Assembly (NCBI GenBank): GCA_944322145.1
Contig: CALUNW010000007.1
Span: forward strand, 1 to 64,000
From: an uncultured Atopobiaceae bacterium
GTDB lineage: Bacteria > Actinomycetota > Coriobacteriia > Coriobacteriales > Atopobiaceae
DNA: 64,000 bases
Direction of reading: 5' to 3'
Within the stretch, counting starts at the first letter, position 1, and every line of letters starts with the position of its first letter. The notes below the pieces were generated by a model. It was given only the letters and a program-made list of their open reading frames with translations, was not told the origin of the DNA and did no database searches. Made by a program: the position numbers and the translations under genes. Shown here piece by piece: positions 23,732 to 33,048 of the stretch.

Positions 23732-24352
23732 CTAGCGCGCGGCCCCGCGCAGGGCGGCGTCGCGGCCTGCGTCGAACGCCGCGAGGTTGGCGTCCACGGT
23801 GGCGGCGGGAACGCAGGAGCGCACCGCCTCGCGCCACAGCTCGGCGTCGAAGGGCAGCGCCGTGGAGAGCGCGCCCACGAGCACGACGTTGGTGGAGCGC
23901 GGCGAGCCCAGCCCGCGCGCGATGACGCCGGCGTCGAGCAGGTGCGCGCCCATCTCGCGCAGGCGCTCGTCCACGCGCTCGGGCATCGAGAAGGTGCCGA
24001 TGTTAACCGAGACGGGGGTGATCTGCTCGTCGTTGACGAACATGCGCCCATCCGCGGCGAGGTAGTGCTGGGCGCGCAGCGCCTCGACGGCCTCGAAGGC
24101 CACGACCACGTCGGCGCAGCCGTCGTCGCAGACCATGGTGGAGACGTGCTCGCCCAGGCGGATGACGGTGCTCACGGAGCCGCCGCGCTGGCTCATGCCG
24201 TGGATCTCGGAGACCTTGACGTCGAGCCCGGCCTCGGCGGCCACCGTGGCGAGGAGCTTGCCCGCGAGGATGGTGCCCTGGCCGCCCACGCCCACGAGGA
24301 GGATGGTCTTGGTGCCGTCAACGACCGCGCCGTTCTTCTCGGTATCTGCCAT
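23732..24352 (-). CDS. iorB: Indolepyruvate:ferredoxin oxidoreductase, beta subunit
   Basis: A 206-residue protein with LLVGVGGQGTILAGKLLA near residue 18 and SEIHGMSQRGGSVSTVIRLG near 48, the gamma-domain signature of 2-oxoacid oxidoreductases. With IorA it oxidatively decarboxylates aryl pyruvates to aryl-acetyl-CoA and reduces ferredoxin. Its start lies three bases from the iorA stop, so the two are co-translated. Confidence 0.93.
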   Translation of the reverse strand: MADTEKNGAVVDGTKTILLVGVGGQGTILAGKLLATVAAEAGLDVKVSEIHGMSQRGGSVSTVIRLGEHVSTMVCDDGCADVVVAFEAVEALRAQHYLAADGRMFVNDEQITPVSVNIGTFSMPERVDERLREMGAHLLDAGVIARGLGSPRSTNVVLVGALSTALPFDAELWREAVRSCVPAATVDANLAAFDAGRDAALRGAAR

Positions 24353-24355
24353 TGC

Positions 24356-26125
24356 TTACTCCTTCGTGATGCAGCCGAACGGGCAGGACTGGACGCACTG
24401 GTCGCATCCGATGCACTGCGTGGGGTCGATGGCGGCGGTGCCGTCCTTGGCGCGCCCGAGCGCGGGGCAGCCGATCTTGATGCACTGGCCGCACGCGCGG
24501 CAGTCGCGGATCGTGGGCTGCTTGCCGCGGCTGCGGTCGATTAGGCGGCACGGCGCCTTGAAGACGATGACGGAGAGGCGGTCCGTGGCGGACGTGGCCG
24601 CCTTGAGCGCGGAGCGCACGGCCTGGAGGTCCTGGGCGTCCACCTCGACGACGTCCTCCACGCCCATCGCGCGGCACAGGGCGAGAAGGTCGAGCGCCTT
24701 GCCGGTGGGGTTGTCCAGCGGGCCGATCTTGTGCGAGCTGTCCGTGAGGGTGACGCCGTTCACGGGGTTGCCCTGCGTGCCGGTCATGGCCGTGGTGCGG
24801 TTGTCCAGGATGCAGAGGGTGCCGGTGCCGCCGTTGTAGATGGTGCCGAGCATGCTCGTGATGCCGGAGTGCGCGAACGTGGAGTCGCCGATGACGCCGA
24901 CGACGGGACGGCCGGTGCGCTCGGTGGCGCCGGCGAGCTCCATGCCGTGGGCCATCGAGAGCGAGGCGCCCATGTCGATGACCGTGTGGCACGCGCCGTA
25001 GGGCGCGACGGCGCCGAGGGTGTAGCAGCCGATGTCGCCGGTGACGATGGCCTTGAGGCGGCGCAGCTCGCAGAAGACGAGGCGGTGCGGGCAGCCGGGG
25101 CAGAACGCCGGCGGGCGCGGCGGGAGGTCGGTGGCGGGGGCCAGGTGCGCGGGCTGCGCGATGCCGAAGGCCGCGCGGATGAGCTCGGGCTTGAGCTCGC
25201 CGGCGACGGGGAGCGGCGCCGCGGGGGGCTCGGCGAGCTCGATGCCGAGGGCGCGGACGCGCGAGGAGAAGTAGTCGCTGGCCTCCTCGACGACGTAGCA
25301 GGCATCGACGGACGCGGCGAAGTCGGCGAGCGCGCGGGCGGGCAGCGGCCAGGCGAGGCCGAGCTTGAACGTGGAGGCATCGGGCAGCGCCTCGCGGACG
25401 TGCTGGTAGACGGCGCCGGCGCAGATGACGCCGATCTTCTCGCTGCGGCGCTCGACCTTATTGAACGGGCAGGTCTCTGCGTAGGCCTCGAGCTCTGCCT
25501 GGCGCTCGTCCACCACGAGGCGGCGCTTGACGGCGTTGGCCGGCATCATGACGTACTTGGGGATGTCGTCGGTGTAGTCGCGCGGCGCCACGGCCTCGCG
25601 CGCGCCGGAGGTCGCGACCAGCGTGCGGGTGTGCGCGATGCGCATGGTCTCATGCAGCATGACCGGCGTGTCGAAGCGCTCGGAGAGCTCGAAGGCGGCG
25701 CGGGTCATCTCGTAGCAGTCCTGCGAGTCGGCGACGTCCAGGCACGGGATGCGGCCGAAGGCGGCGTAGAAGCGCGAGTCCTGCTCGTTCTGGGACGAGT
25801 AGCAGGAGGGGTCGTCCGCGGCCAGGAGCACGAGGCCGGCGTTGACGCCGGTGGACGCGGCGGCCATGAAGGGGTCGGCGGCCACGTTGACGCCGACGTG
25901 CTTCATCGTGACCAGCGAGCGCGCGCCCGCGATGGCGGCTCCCAGGCCCACCTCGAAGGCGACCTTCTCGTTGGGGGACCACTCGCAGTAGACGTCGTCC
26001 TTGCGCACGAGCGCCTCGAGCGTCTCGGTGGACGGCGTGCCGGGGTAGCCGACGCCGACGGCGACGCCCGCCTCCCAGGCGCCCTGGGCGATGGCCTCGT
26101 TGCCGGACATGAGGTTCTTGTCCAT
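24356..26125 (-). CDS. iorA: Indolepyruvate:ferredoxin oxidoreductase, alpha subunit
   Basis: A 589-residue protein. The N-terminal pyrimidine domain has GVGYPGTPSTETLEALV; the TPP domain near residues 355-450 has PAFCPGCPHR, GDIGCYTLG and GDSTFAHSG. Two [4Fe-4S] motifs end the chain: CRACGQCIKIGCP and CIGCDQCVQSCPFGC. ATG 26125 follows GGAGAGGAG; the longer frame runs through a palindrome. It works with IorB and the downstream-facing ligase in aromatic amino acid fermentation. Confidence 0.94.
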   Translation of the reverse strand: MDKNLMSGNEAIAQGAWEAGVAVGVGYPGTPSTETLEALVRKDDVYCEWSPNEKVAFEVGLGAAIAGARSLVTMKHVGVNVAADPFMAAASTGVNAGLVLLAADDPSCYSSQNEQDSRFYAAFGRIPCLDVADSQDCYEMTRAAFELSERFDTPVMLHETMRIAHTRTLVATSGAREAVAPRDYTDDIPKYVMMPANAVKRRLVVDERQAELEAYAETCPFNKVERRSEKIGVICAGAVYQHVREALPDASTFKLGLAWPLPARALADFAASVDACYVVEEASDYFSSRVRALGIELAEPPAAPLPVAGELKPELIRAAFGIAQPAHLAPATDLPPRPPAFCPGCPHRLVFCELRRLKAIVTGDIGCYTLGAVAPYGACHTVIDMGASLSMAHGMELAGATERTGRPVVGVIGDSTFAHSGITSMLGTIYNGGTGTLCILDNRTTAMTGTQGNPVNGVTLTDSSHKIGPLDNPTGKALDLLALCRAMGVEDVVEVDAQDLQAVRSALKAATSATDRLSVIVFKAPCRLIDRSRGKQPTIRDCRACGQCIKIGCPALGRAKDGTAAIDPTQCIGCDQCVQSCPFGCITKE

Positions 26126-26144
26126 GTCTCTCCTCTCCTGTGGC

Positions 26145-26177
26145 GGTGATGAAAGGGGACAGTCCCCTTTCATCACC
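26145..26177. repeat. GGGGACAG palindrome between the ligase and iorA
   Basis: GGTGATGAAAGGGGAC and GTCCCCTTTCATCACC form a 33-base palindrome. A further CATCACC follows. It lies 8 bases past the ligase stop and 19 before the iorA start, inside the probable operon. Confidence 0.9.
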
Positions 26178-26185
26178 TTCATCAC

Positions 26186-27823
26186 CTAGTGGCGCGTCTC
26201 GCGCGCGACGATGGAGTCGGCGCCGTACTTGGCGCGCAGCGCCGGCTTCTCGATCTTGCCCGTGGGGTTTCTCGGCACGGGCGCAAAGATGACCCGACGC
26301 GGCCGCTTGTAGCGCGGCAGCCGCTTGCAGAACCGCATGACGTCGTCCTCGGTGAGCGCCGCCGCCTCGGGCTTGAGCTCGATGATCGCCGCGGGGATCT
26401 CGCCAAGGCGCTCGTCGGGCAGGCCGATGACCGCCACGTCCTTTATCGCGGGGTGCCCCATGAGGAAGCCCTCGACCTCCACGGGGTAGATGTTCTCGCC
26501 GCCCATGATGACGACGTCCTTCTTGCGGTCCACGAGCCAGTAGAAGCCGTCCTCGTCCTGGCGGGCCATGTCGCCGGTGTGCAGCCACCCGGCGACGAGC
26601 GTCTCGGCCGTGGCCTCGGGGTCCTTGTAGTAGCACTCCATCAGGCCGGGGCCGCGCACGCACAGCTCGCCGACCTCGCCGGGCTCGACCTCGTGGCCGA
26701 CCTCGTCCACGATCTTGCACTCCCAGCGGTATCCCGGCACGCCGATGGCGCCCACGTGGTCGATGTTCTCGAGCCCGAGGTGGACGCAGCCCGGGCCCAT
26801 GGACTCGGACAGGCCGTAGTTGGTGTCGTAGGCGTGGTGCGGGAAGACCGCGCGCCAGCGGCGGATGAGGCTCTCGGGGACGGGCTGGGCGCCGATGTGC
26901 ATGAGGCGCCACTGGTCCAGGTGGTAGTTCTCCAGCCGCACCGTGCCCTCCTCCAGGGCCACGAGGATGTCCTGGGCCCAGGGCACGAGCAGCCACACGA
27001 TGGTGCAGCCCTCGTTGGAGACGGTCTCGAGCACGGTCTTGGGCGACACGCCGCGCAGGAGCACGCCGCGCCCGCCCGCGAGCAGGCTGCCCATCCAGTG
27101 CATGCACGCGCCCGTGTGATAGAGCGGCGGGATGCACAGGAACACGTCGTCGTGGGTCTGCCCGTGGTGGCGCTGCTCCATCTCGGCCGCCTGCGTGAGG
27201 CTCTGGTGGTGGTGCAGGATCGCCTTGGGAAAGCCCGTGGTGCCGCTGGAGAAGTAGATCGCGGCGTCCTCGTCGGCCGAGAGCGGCACGCGCGGGTCCG
27301 CCGAGGAGCACAAGGAGGCCAGCTCTCGATAGCTCTCCGCCCAGGTTGGGCAGTCGTCGCCCACGTAGAAGAGGAGGCGCCCGGCGTGGATGCGGTCGAC
27401 GATCTCCTCGACGCGGCCGATGAACTCCGGGCCAAAGACGAGGATGTCGACGTCGGCCTTGTCGAGGCAGTACGCGATCTCGTCGGAGGAGTAGCGGAAG
27501 TTGAGCGGCACCACCGTGGCGCCCGACTTCAGGACGCCAAAGTAGAGCGGCAGCCACTCGATGCAGTTGTAGAGCAGGATGGCGACCTTGTCGTCCTTGC
27601 GGACGCCGCGGGAGAGCAGCAGGTTGGCAAAGCGGTTGGCCTTCTCGTCAAAGACCGACCAGGTCATCTCGCGGCGGAAGGGCTCGTCGTCGGTGGTCTC
27701 CACCAGGTCGTAGTCGCGCCACGTGATGTGGCGGTTCTCGCGCCGCTCGGGGTTGACCTCCACGAGGGCGACCTCGCTCGGGTACTTCTCGGCGTTTGCG
27801 CGCAGCATGTCGACGATGGTCAT
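26186..27823 (-). CDS. AMP-forming acyl/aryl-CoA synthetase
   Basis: A 545-residue ANL-superfamily enzyme. The P-loop IYFSSGTTGFPKAI is near residue 197, YGLSESMGPG near 325, the ATP-site aspartate in WLHTGDMARQDEDGF near 415, and the catalytic lysine in NPTGKIEKP near 520. The family activates carboxylic acids as adenylates and then CoA thioesters. As the first gene of the iorAB transcript it probably interconverts aryl-acetates and their CoA esters. The acid specificity cannot be read. Confidence 0.88.
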   Translation of the reverse strand: MTIVDMLRANAEKYPSEVALVEVNPERRENRHITWRDYDLVETTDDEPFRREMTWSVFDEKANRFANLLLSRGVRKDDKVAILLYNCIEWLPLYFGVLKSGATVVPLNFRYSSDEIAYCLDKADVDILVFGPEFIGRVEEIVDRIHAGRLLFYVGDDCPTWAESYRELASLCSSADPRVPLSADEDAAIYFSSGTTGFPKAILHHHQSLTQAAEMEQRHHGQTHDDVFLCIPPLYHTGACMHWMGSLLAGGRGVLLRGVSPKTVLETVSNEGCTIVWLLVPWAQDILVALEEGTVRLENYHLDQWRLMHIGAQPVPESLIRRWRAVFPHHAYDTNYGLSESMGPGCVHLGLENIDHVGAIGVPGYRWECKIVDEVGHEVEPGEVGELCVRGPGLMECYYKDPEATAETLVAGWLHTGDMARQDEDGFYWLVDRKKDVVIMGGENIYPVEVEGFLMGHPAIKDVAVIGLPDERLGEIPAAIIELKPEAAALTEDDVMRFCKRLPRYKRPRRVIFAPVPRNPTGKIEKPALRAKYGADSIVARETRH

Positions 27824-27943
27824 GTTGGGCCTTTCGTTTTGTCACACAGTCTGTCCATGATAGTCCGGCGACGGGCGAGAAGAACGGGCGGGCCGCAAGC
27901 GGTAACAGGTGTGTGACGTGGGCGCCGCGGCCGGGCGTGCGGC

Positions 27944-28085
27944 AGAGGGTATGTACAGCCCCCTTTGAGGGTATGTACAGCCCGCCGGCTGTGCGTTCTT
28001 CTCGGCAGCTCGTCTACCTGCGCGTTTGCAACCAATCCAAAACCGGCGGGTGTACATACCCTGAAGGTGCGGTGTACATACCCTC
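27944..28085. repeat. Nested inverted repeats with GGGTATGTAC units
   Basis: GAGGGTATGTACAGCCC occurs twice in a row (27944 and 27966), and its complement GGTGTACATACCCT occurs twice at 28048-28085. CCGCCGG/CCGGCGG pairs inside. The 334-base gap between the ligase and the response regulator holds no gene beyond this element and three oligomer copies (27877, 27994, 28093). Arms this similar suggest a duplicated palindrome. Confidence 0.8.
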
Positions 28086-28157
28086 GCGCGGGCGAGAAGG
28101 ACGTGGCGTCCCGGTCGTGTGCTAACCTTGCGTGCAATCACGAGACGGGAGGTGCCC

Positions 28158-28829
28158 ATGCGACGGCTGCTGGTGGTGGAGGACGACGCGCGCCTGCGCG
28201 ACGAGCTCTGCGTCCTGCTCGAGCGCAACGGCTACGAGGCGGTGGCGCTCACGAGCTTCGAGGACACGGCGGGGCAGATCCTCGCCGCGGCACCCGACCT
28301 GGTGCTGCTCGACCTCAATCTGCCCGGCGTCGACGGCCAGTTCGTCTGCCGGGAGGTCCGCCGCCGCTCGGAGGTGCCCATCGTCGTGGTGACCTCGCGC
28401 GACAACGACATGGACGAGCTGCTCACGCTCTCGCTGGGCGCGGACGACTTCGTGCCCAAGCCCTACAACGACCAGGTCCTTCTCGCCCACGTGGCGACGG
28501 TCCTCAAGCGCAGCTACGGGGAGGGGGCCGCGGCGGCCGAGATCAGCCACGGCGGCGTCGCGCTGGATACGGCGCGCTGCCGCGTGAGCTTCCAGGGCCG
28601 CACGGCCGAGCTCACCAAGAACGAGCTGCGCATCCTCGCGCTGCTCATGCGCAATGCCGGCGCCGTGGTGAGCCGCCAGCGCATCCAGGAGGAGCTCTGG
28701 GCCTCCGACGAGTTCGTGGACGACAACACGCTCACGGTGAACGTGTCCCACCTGCGCTCCACGCTCGCCAAGATCGGCGTGGAGGACTACGTGCTCACCA
28801 AGCGCGGCATGGGCTATCTGGTGGAGTAG
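28158..28829 (+). CDS. OmpR-family response regulator, BceR-like
   Basis: A 223-residue regulator. The receiver domain has acidic residues VVEDDAR, the phospho-acceptor Asp52 in LVLLDLNLPG, and KPYN near 102. A winged-helix output domain follows (LTKNELRILALLMRN..., VNVSHLRSTLAKIG). ATG 28158 follows GGGAGGTGC. The neighbours (a two-TM kinase and a BceAB-type transporter) mark it as the regulator of a peptide-antibiotic resistance module. Confidence 0.92.
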   Translation: MRRLLVVEDDARLRDELCVLLERNGYEAVALTSFEDTAGQILAAAPDLVLLDLNLPGVDGQFVCREVRRRSEVPIVVVTSRDNDMDELLTLSLGADDFVPKPYNDQVLLAHVATVLKRSYGEGAAAAEISHGGVALDTARCRVSFQGRTAELTKNELRILALLMRNAGAVVSRQRIQEELWASDEFVDDNTLTVNVSHLRSTLAKIGVEDYVLTKRGMGYLVE

Positions 28830-28844
28830 CGAGACGGTGGGGAC

Positions 28845-29873
28845 ATGGGCTTTGGCGCATACATAGCCGACCGCCTGGTGCCGCTCGTCGTGGGCGCTGT
28901 GGCGCTCGCCTTCGCGGCCCTGGTCATGACGGTCTACGGGCTCGACGCCGCGGCGACGGCCTTCGTGTGCGGGGTGCTCGTGCTCGCGGCCGCCGTGGCG
29001 CTGCTGCTCGACTGGCTGCATCGACGCGCGTTCTACCAGAAGCTCTCCGACGTGCTGGACTCCCTCGACGAGACGTATCTCGCCACGGAGCTCGTGGGCC
29101 GCCCGGGCTTTCTCGAGGGCGAGCTCTTCTACGACGCGCTCGACCGCGAGTCCAAGGCAATGCGCGACCGCATCGCCGCGGCGCGCCGGCGCTCTCGCGA
29201 GTACCGCGAGTACGTCGAGACCTGGGTGCACGAGATCAAGACGCCCATCGCGGCCGCCCGCCTGATCGCCAAGAACAACCCCTCGCCGGTCGTGGACTCC
29301 ATCGACGCCGAGGTCGACGCCATCGAGGGCTACGTCGAGCAGGCGCTCTACTACTCGCGCGGCACCTCGCTCGAGCGTGACTTCCAGATTCGCGAGGTGG
29401 ACCTCGGCGAGGTCGTGCGCGACGCGCTGCGCCACAAGGCGCGCACGCTCATCGGCGCGCGGGTGGTCCCGGAGCTGGGCTCGCTCGACTTCACGGTGCA
29501 CGCCGACCCCAAGTGGCTCGCCTTCGTCATAGGGCAGGTGCTCGTGAACGCCGCCAAGTACCAGGGCGAGAAGGACGGTGGAGGCCGCGTGCGCATCTGG
29601 GCGGAGCGCGAGGAGACGGGCCTCGACGCATGGGTCACGCGCCTGGCGATCGCGGACGACGGCGTGGGCATCCCGGCGGCGGACGTGGGCCGCGTCTTTG
29701 ACAAGGGCTTCACCGGCGAGAACGGCCGGCGCTTCGCCCGCTCCACCGGCATGGGCCTCTACCTCGTGCGCGAGCTCTGCGCCAAGATGGGCGTCGACGT
29801 GTGGCTTGAGTCCGAGGAGGGCGTCGGCACCACGGTCTGCCTCGACTTCCCCGACATGGTCGAGCGCGCTTAG
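28845..29873 (+). CDS. Intramembrane-sensing histidine kinase, BceS-like
   Basis: A 342-residue kinase. Two closely spaced membrane segments (about 12-30 and 36-56) leave almost no outside loop, the hallmark of kinases that sense through an ABC transporter. The phospho-histidine is His129 in WVHEIKTPIAAARL. ATPase boxes are VLVNAAKYQ, IADDGVGIP and STGMGLYLV. GEKDGGG after the N box matches an oligomer copy at 29567. It partners the regulator 15 bases upstream. Confidence 0.93.
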   Translation: MGFGAYIADRLVPLVVGAVALAFAALVMTVYGLDAAATAFVCGVLVLAAAVALLLDWLHRRAFYQKLSDVLDSLDETYLATELVGRPGFLEGELFYDALDRESKAMRDRIAAARRRSREYREYVETWVHEIKTPIAAARLIAKNNPSPVVDSIDAEVDAIEGYVEQALYYSRGTSLERDFQIREVDLGEVVRDALRHKARTLIGARVVPELGSLDFTVHADPKWLAFVIGQVLVNAAKYQGEKDGGGRVRIWAEREETGLDAWVTRLAIADDGVGIPAADVGRVFDKGFTGENGRRFARSTGMGLYLVRELCAKMGVDVWLESEEGVGTTVCLDFPDMVERA

Positions 29874-29945
29874 GGTTGTCGCGGTCGCCACGCGCGTCCC
29901 GTCCCGCGCGGCCCGCCCCACCCGTCCTGCCCCGCACGCCCCAAA

Positions 29946-30018
29946 TAACGCGCACGGTTTGTTTTGATTTCATATATCCGCAGGATTTTTCAGCGCGCCT
30001 TGCAAACTGTGTGCGTTA
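29946..30018. repeat. Short inverted-repeat element, copy 2
   Basis: Starts TAACGCGCACGGTTTG, ends CAAACTGTGTGCGTTA, with TATATCCGCAGG inside. It matches the 4154 element in ends, length and core, while the middle differs. It separates the kinase gene from the transporter genes. Confidence 0.7.
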
Positions 30019-30149
30019 GTGGGGAAGCGACGGGGCGGGGCGGCGCGAACCTTGCAAAACCATAAGGTGCCGATAAGCCCCGTCGATGGCGCCGTTCTTC
30101 TCGCCAAGCGAGTATGGTCGTGTACCAGAACCCAGACGAGAGGAGCCCC

Positions 30150-30947
30150 ATGGCACCCGCTCACGCACCTCGCGCACCTCACGCACGGCCCGTCCTGTCC
30201 TGCCAGGACGTCGAGAAGCTCTACGGCACCCGCTCCAACGTCACGCGCGCCCTCGACGGCGTGTCCTTCGACGTGGCCGCCGGCGAGTACATCGCCATCA
30301 TGGGCCCGTCTGGCTCGGGCAAGACCACGCTGCTCAACTGCGTCTCCACGATCGACCGACCCACCTCGGGCCACATCTACGTGGACGGCCAGGACATCAC
30401 GGCGCTGCGCTCGGGCCAGCTCTCCAAGTTCCGCCGCGAGCGCCTGGGCTTCGTCTTCCAGGACTCCAACCTGCTCGACACGCTCACCGCGCGCGAGAAC
30501 ATCGCGCTGGCGCTCACGATCAACCACGCGCCGGCCCGCGAGGTGCCCGCCCGCGTGGAGCAGGTCGCCGCGCGCCTGGGCGTCGCCGACGTGCTCGACA
30601 AGTTCCCGCACCAGATGTCCGGCGGCCAGAAGCAGCGCGTGGCCGCAGCCCGCGCCATCGTGACCAACCCGTCGCTGGTGCTGGCCGACGAGCCCACCGG
30701 CGCGCTCGACTCCAAGAACTCGCGCCGGCTGCTCGAGAGCCTCGAGGCGCTCAACGCCGACGGCGCCACGATCATCATGGTCACGCACGACTCCTTCGCC
30801 GCGAGCTACGCGCGCCGCGCGCTCTTCCTCAAGGACGGCCGCGTCTGGAACGAGATCGTCCGCGGCACCAAGACGCGCAAGGCCTTCTTCGACGAGATCA
30901 TGGACGTCGTGTCCTTCCTGGGAGGGGAGGGCGCAGATGTACGCTAA
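30150..30947 (+). CDS. ABC transporter ATPase, BceA-like
   Basis: A 265-residue MacB/LolD-type ATPase with Walker [14 protein letters not shown] near residue 52, [14 protein letters not shown] near 100, signature [15 protein letters not shown] near 155, and [16 protein letters not shown] near 177. It pairs with the FtsX-type permease whose gene overlaps its end by 11 bases. ATG 30150 follows GAGAGGAGCCCC. The pair removes or senses peptide antibiotics acting on cell-wall lipids. Confidence 0.93.
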   Translation: MAPAHAPRAPHARPVLSCQDVEKLYGTRSNVTRALDGVSFDVAAGEYIAIMGPSGSGKTTLLNCVSTIDRPTSGHIYVDGQDITALRSGQLSKFRRERLGFVFQDSNLLDTLTARENIALALTINHAPAREVPARVEQVAARLGVADVLDKFPHQMSGGQKQRVAAARAIVTNPSLVLADEPTGALDSKNSRRLLESLEALNADGATIIMVTHDSFAASYARRALFLKDGRVWNEIVRGTKTRKAFFDEIMDVVSFLGGEGADVR

Positions 30948-33048
30948 GATCGCGCTCGGCAACGTCCGCAAGTCCTTCCGGGACTTCTCGGTCTTCTTCC
31001 TCACGCTCGCCTTTGGCGTGTGCGTGTTCTACGCCTTCGGATCGATCACCGACCAGGCAGCCGTCATCCAGATGGGCGAGGACCAGCGCCGCATGGTGCA
31101 GGCCCTCACGGACATCCTCTCCGGCCTCTCCGTGTTTGTCGTCATCATCCTCGGGTTTCTCGTGGTCTATGCCAACCGCTTCCTCATCCGGCGGCGCAAG
31201 CGCGAGTTTGGCATCTACCTCACGCTGGGCATGGACATCCGCCACGTGTCGCTGATCGTGGTCATCGAGACGCTCGCGGTGGGCGTGGTCGCGCTCGCGG
31301 TGGGCCTCTTGCTGGGACTCGCGCTCTCGCAGGTCATGATGTACGTGACCGCGGGGCTCTTCGAGGCCACGATCAAGGGCTTCGTCTTTGCGTTCTCGCC
31401 GTCGGCGTGCCTCTCCACGGTGGCCTGCTTCGCGGGAATCTTCCTCGTGACGCTCGTCTTCAACGTGACCACGGTCAGCCGCTACAGGCTCATCGACCTC
31501 ATCAACGCGGACAAGGTGAGCGAGAAGGTCCGTCTGCGCAGCCTGCCGCTCTCCGTGGTGCTCTTTCTCGTGTCGCTCGCGCTGATCGGCGTGGCGTACA
31601 AGGTCCTGCTGGAGCACGGCATGATGGAGGAGGGCCCGTACTTCGCTATCGCAACGGGCCTGGTCACGGTGGGAACGCTGCTCTTCTTCTTTTCGATCTC
31701 CGGCTTTGCCCTGCGCGCGCTCCAGGCGAGCCCGCGCGCCTACCTCAAGGGCCTTAACATGTTCGTGATGCGCCAGCTCAACAGCCGCATCAACACCGCG
31801 TGGCTCTCCATCTCCATGGTGTGCGCGATGCTCTTCCTCGCCATCTGCGGCGTGTGCACGGGCTTCTCGGTGGCCACGGGTATGAACGAGAGCCTCAAGG
31901 TCGGCACGCGCTACGACATGTCGCTCGTGAGCTACCCGATGGGCATGGCCTCGGCGCTCGTCTCCGCCGATCCCGAGGAGGGCCCTGCCGCGGCGGACGG
32001 CTACGACGCCATCGCCCGCCTGCGCGCCGACCTGCCAAACTACGACGAGCTCTTCCGCGACGCCGTGCAGGTCAACCAGTACACCTACGACGCGGAGGGC
32101 AACCCGGTCGTGGACACCACGGTTGAGGAGCTCTTTGCCAACACCGACTTCACGGGCAACGCGACCATGCAGACCATGATGCAGGGAAACACCGACCAGC
32201 GCCTCGTCATCGTGCCCGTCTCGCAGTACAACGCCCTGGCCCAGATGGTGGGCGAGAAGAACGTGGAGCTCGCGGCCGACGAGTGCCTGCTCTGGAACGA
32301 CATGTCGTCCCTCGACGAGCTCTGGGAGGCCGTGATCGCCCAGAACCCCGAGGTCGAGGTTGACGGCCAGACGCTGCGCTTCGCCGACGAGCCGCTCGCG
32401 CGCCTGCCCTTCTCGGACTCGAGCGCCGGCGGCACGGTGTCGGGCGCGCTCATCGTTCCCGACGACCTGGTCCCGGAGGGCGTCGGTCCCACCACGACCG
32501 TGGTGAACCTCATGTACAACGGCGAGCGCTCGGAGGTGGAGCCCGTCGCCGTCGCCGTGATCGACGGGGCCTATGGCGACATCATGAATCAGGGCTCCAC
32601 CCTCGACGCCTGGCCGGTCTGGATGTGCACGACCGCCCAGAGCCTGCTCGACCAGGCGTCCGGCACGACCGTGGTTGTCACCTACCTCGCCATCTACATC
32701 GGCGTGATCCTGCTCGTGTGCTGCGCGACGGTGCTGGCGCTTCAGCAGCTCTCCGAGGCGGCGGACAACGTGGGCCGCTACCGCGTGCTCGCCGAGCTCG
32801 GCGCCGAGAAGCGCATGGTCGACCACGCCCTTCTCGCCCAGGTGGGGGTGTATTTCCTCTTCCCGCTGGTGGTGGCCGTGGCGCACGCGGCGGTGGCGCT
32901 CTCCGTGGTCAACGACATCGTGGCGCTGCTCACGGGGTTCCAGATCGGCACGGCGCTCGTGGGGACGGTGGCCTTTGTCGTGGCGCTCTACGGCGGCTAC
33001 TTCCTCGTGACCTACCTCACCTCCCGGAGCATCCTCTCCCGCGCGTAG
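30937..33048 (+). CDS. FtsX-family permease, BceB-like
   Basis: A 703-residue permease with the BceB layout. Hydrophobic helices lie near residues 18-36, 58-80 and 105-125. A large extracytoplasmic domain (about 330-570) contains TYDAEGNPVVDTTVEEL, and three helices follow before the end. The start overlaps the ATPase gene; the ribosome site GGAGGGGAGGGC is inside it. GEKN near 443 is an oligomer copy. With the kinase it senses and detoxifies antimicrobial peptides such as bacitracin-like compounds. Confidence 0.92.
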   Translation: MYAKIALGNVRKSFRDFSVFFLTLAFGVCVFYAFGSITDQAAVIQMGEDQRRMVQALTDILSGLSVFVVIILGFLVVYANRFLIRRRKREFGIYLTLGMDIRHVSLIVVIETLAVGVVALAVGLLLGLALSQVMMYVTAGLFEATIKGFVFAFSPSACLSTVACFAGIFLVTLVFNVTTVSRYRLIDLINADKVSEKVRLRSLPLSVVLFLVSLALIGVAYKVLLEHGMMEEGPYFAIATGLVTVGTLLFFFSISGFALRALQASPRAYLKGLNMFVMRQLNSRINTAWLSISMVCAMLFLAICGVCTGFSVATGMNESLKVGTRYDMSLVSYPMGMASALVSADPEEGPAAADGYDAIARLRADLPNYDELFRDAVQVNQYTYDAEGNPVVDTTVEELFANTDFTGNATMQTMMQGNTDQRLVIVPVSQYNALAQMVGEKNVELAADECLLWNDMSSLDELWEAVIAQNPEVEVDGQTLRFADEPLARLPFSDSSAGGTVSGALIVPDDLVPEGVGPTTTVVNLMYNGERSEVEPVAVAVIDGAYGDIMNQGSTLDAWPVWMCTTAQSLLDQASGTTVVVTYLAIYIGVILLVCCATVLALQQLSEAADNVGRYRVLAELGAEKRMVDHALLAQVGVYFLFPLVVAVAHAAVALSVVNDIVALLTGFQIGTALVGTVAFVVALYGGYFLVTYLTSRSILSRA

